Source: Lachnospiraceae bacterium (GTDB lineage Bacteria > Bacillota > Clostridia > Lachnospirales > Lachnospiraceae). Taken from it: a stretch of DNA of 64,000 bases. Of this stretch, positions 63,805 through 64,000 are shown piece after piece (position 1 is the stretch's first letter; every line of letters starts with the position of its first letter). The stretch is from assembly GCA_017453065.1 (NCBI GenBank), contig JAFTKW010000013.1:19483-83482 (forward strand). The letters run 5' to 3'. The notes under the pieces were generated by a model that did not search any database, was not told the DNA's origin, and saw only the letters and a list, made by a program, of their open reading frames with translations. Both the position numbers and the translations under genes were made by a program.

Positions 63805-63893
63805 GGAGAAGTACCCAAGAGGTTGAAGGGACACCCCTGGAAAGGGTGCAGGTCGTTAATAGCGGCGCGAGGGTTCAAATCCCTCCTTCTCCG
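63805..63893 (+). tRNA. tRNA-Ser (anticodon GGA)
   Basis: Acceptor GGAGAAG (63805-63811) pairs with CTTCTCC (63886-63892), with discriminator G. The anticodon loop CTGGAAA gives GGA. The long variable arm and GGTTCAAATCC T-loop identify a class II serine tRNA. CCA is not encoded. It probably shares the transcript of the upstream tRNA. Confidence 0.96.
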
Positions 63894-64000
63894 TTTGGTA
63901 GTATCTACCATATGAACTTTGACAAATAAACAGCAATGCAACCCTGAAAATTCTTTAAGATTTTCAGAGAACAAAAACCTTAATCGCAAGATTAAATTCG
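63894..64000 (+). other. Region after the tRNA genes
   Basis: Three short inverted repeats are seen: TGGTAG/CTACCA just after the tRNA, CTGAAAAT/ATTTTCAG (63944-63967) and TTAATC/GATTAA near the end. None has a T-run. No gene is visible before the window ends. Confidence 0.35.

Overview
The window looks like chromosome of a butyrate-producing, pectin-using Firmicute, most likely a Lachnospiraceae gut or rumen bacterium. The evidence is the clostridial crt-hbd-bcd-etfB-etfA order, a separate ptb-buk pair for butyrate formation, Gram-positive style promoters and AGGAGG ribosome binding sites, MsmX-type sugar transport genes without their own ATPase, and an RF2 gene with the usual programmed frameshift. 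No phage, insertion sequence, CRISPR array or rRNA operon was seen. The family assignment is inference; no marker gene was compared.

Layout. 1-4.3 kb: end of crt, then hbd, bcd, etfB and etfA (crotonyl-CoA to butyryl-CoA with electron bifurcation). 4.4-9.2 kb: a four-gene ABC-2 type exporter operon that includes a membrane-anchored repeat protein. 9.3-11.4 kb: ptb-buk, the last two steps to butyrate. 11.4-12.2 kb: an AraC regulator, followed by an array of about seven hairpins in 230 bases. 12.7-23.6 kb: a galacturonate/pectin locus (uxaC and a LacI regulator leftward; uxaB, uxaA, a small orphan, a GH28 polygalacturonase, a TIM-barrel isomerase/epimerase and a PHP phosphatase rightward; a pectinesterase leftward). 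23.6-28.7 kb: an HD-GYP protein whose promoter predicts a leaderless mRNA, secA, and prfB. 28.8-36.3 kb: a tightly packed run of eleven small 'housecleaning' genes (kinase-like, HAD, radical SAM, two NUDIX, AAC(6')-like GNAT, P-loop kinase, histidine phosphatase, C39-like/DUF4846 fusion, methyltransferase, DUF2164). 36.4-42.4 kb: assorted accessory genes. 42.6-53 kb: tex, an FMN riboswitch with ribU, the t6A genes tsaE-tsaB-rimI-rnz-tsaD, an acyltransferase and ispD. 53-63.6 kb: a serine hydrolase, a membrane-bound AraC regulator, a lipoprotein sugar-binding protein with two permeases, a CE12-type esterase, and an ankyrin-GH43 fusion. 63.6-64 kb: two tRNA-Ser genes.

How it works together. None of the pectin enzymes here carries a signal peptide, so the picture is import of pectin fragments by the 57-61 kb transporter (with an ATPase encoded elsewhere), cytoplasmic deacetylation, demethylation, depolymerisation and side-chain removal, then galacturonate to tagaturonate, altronate and 2-keto-3-deoxygluconate by UxaC, UxaB and UxaA. 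A 14-base palindrome, TGTAAGCACTTACA, sits on the predicted start of the uxaBA transcript. A version with one changed pair of central bases sits 41 kb away at the transporter locus, so one LacI-type regulator probably ties the two loci together. Carbon then leaves as butyrate through the bcd-etf and ptb-buk genes at the left end.
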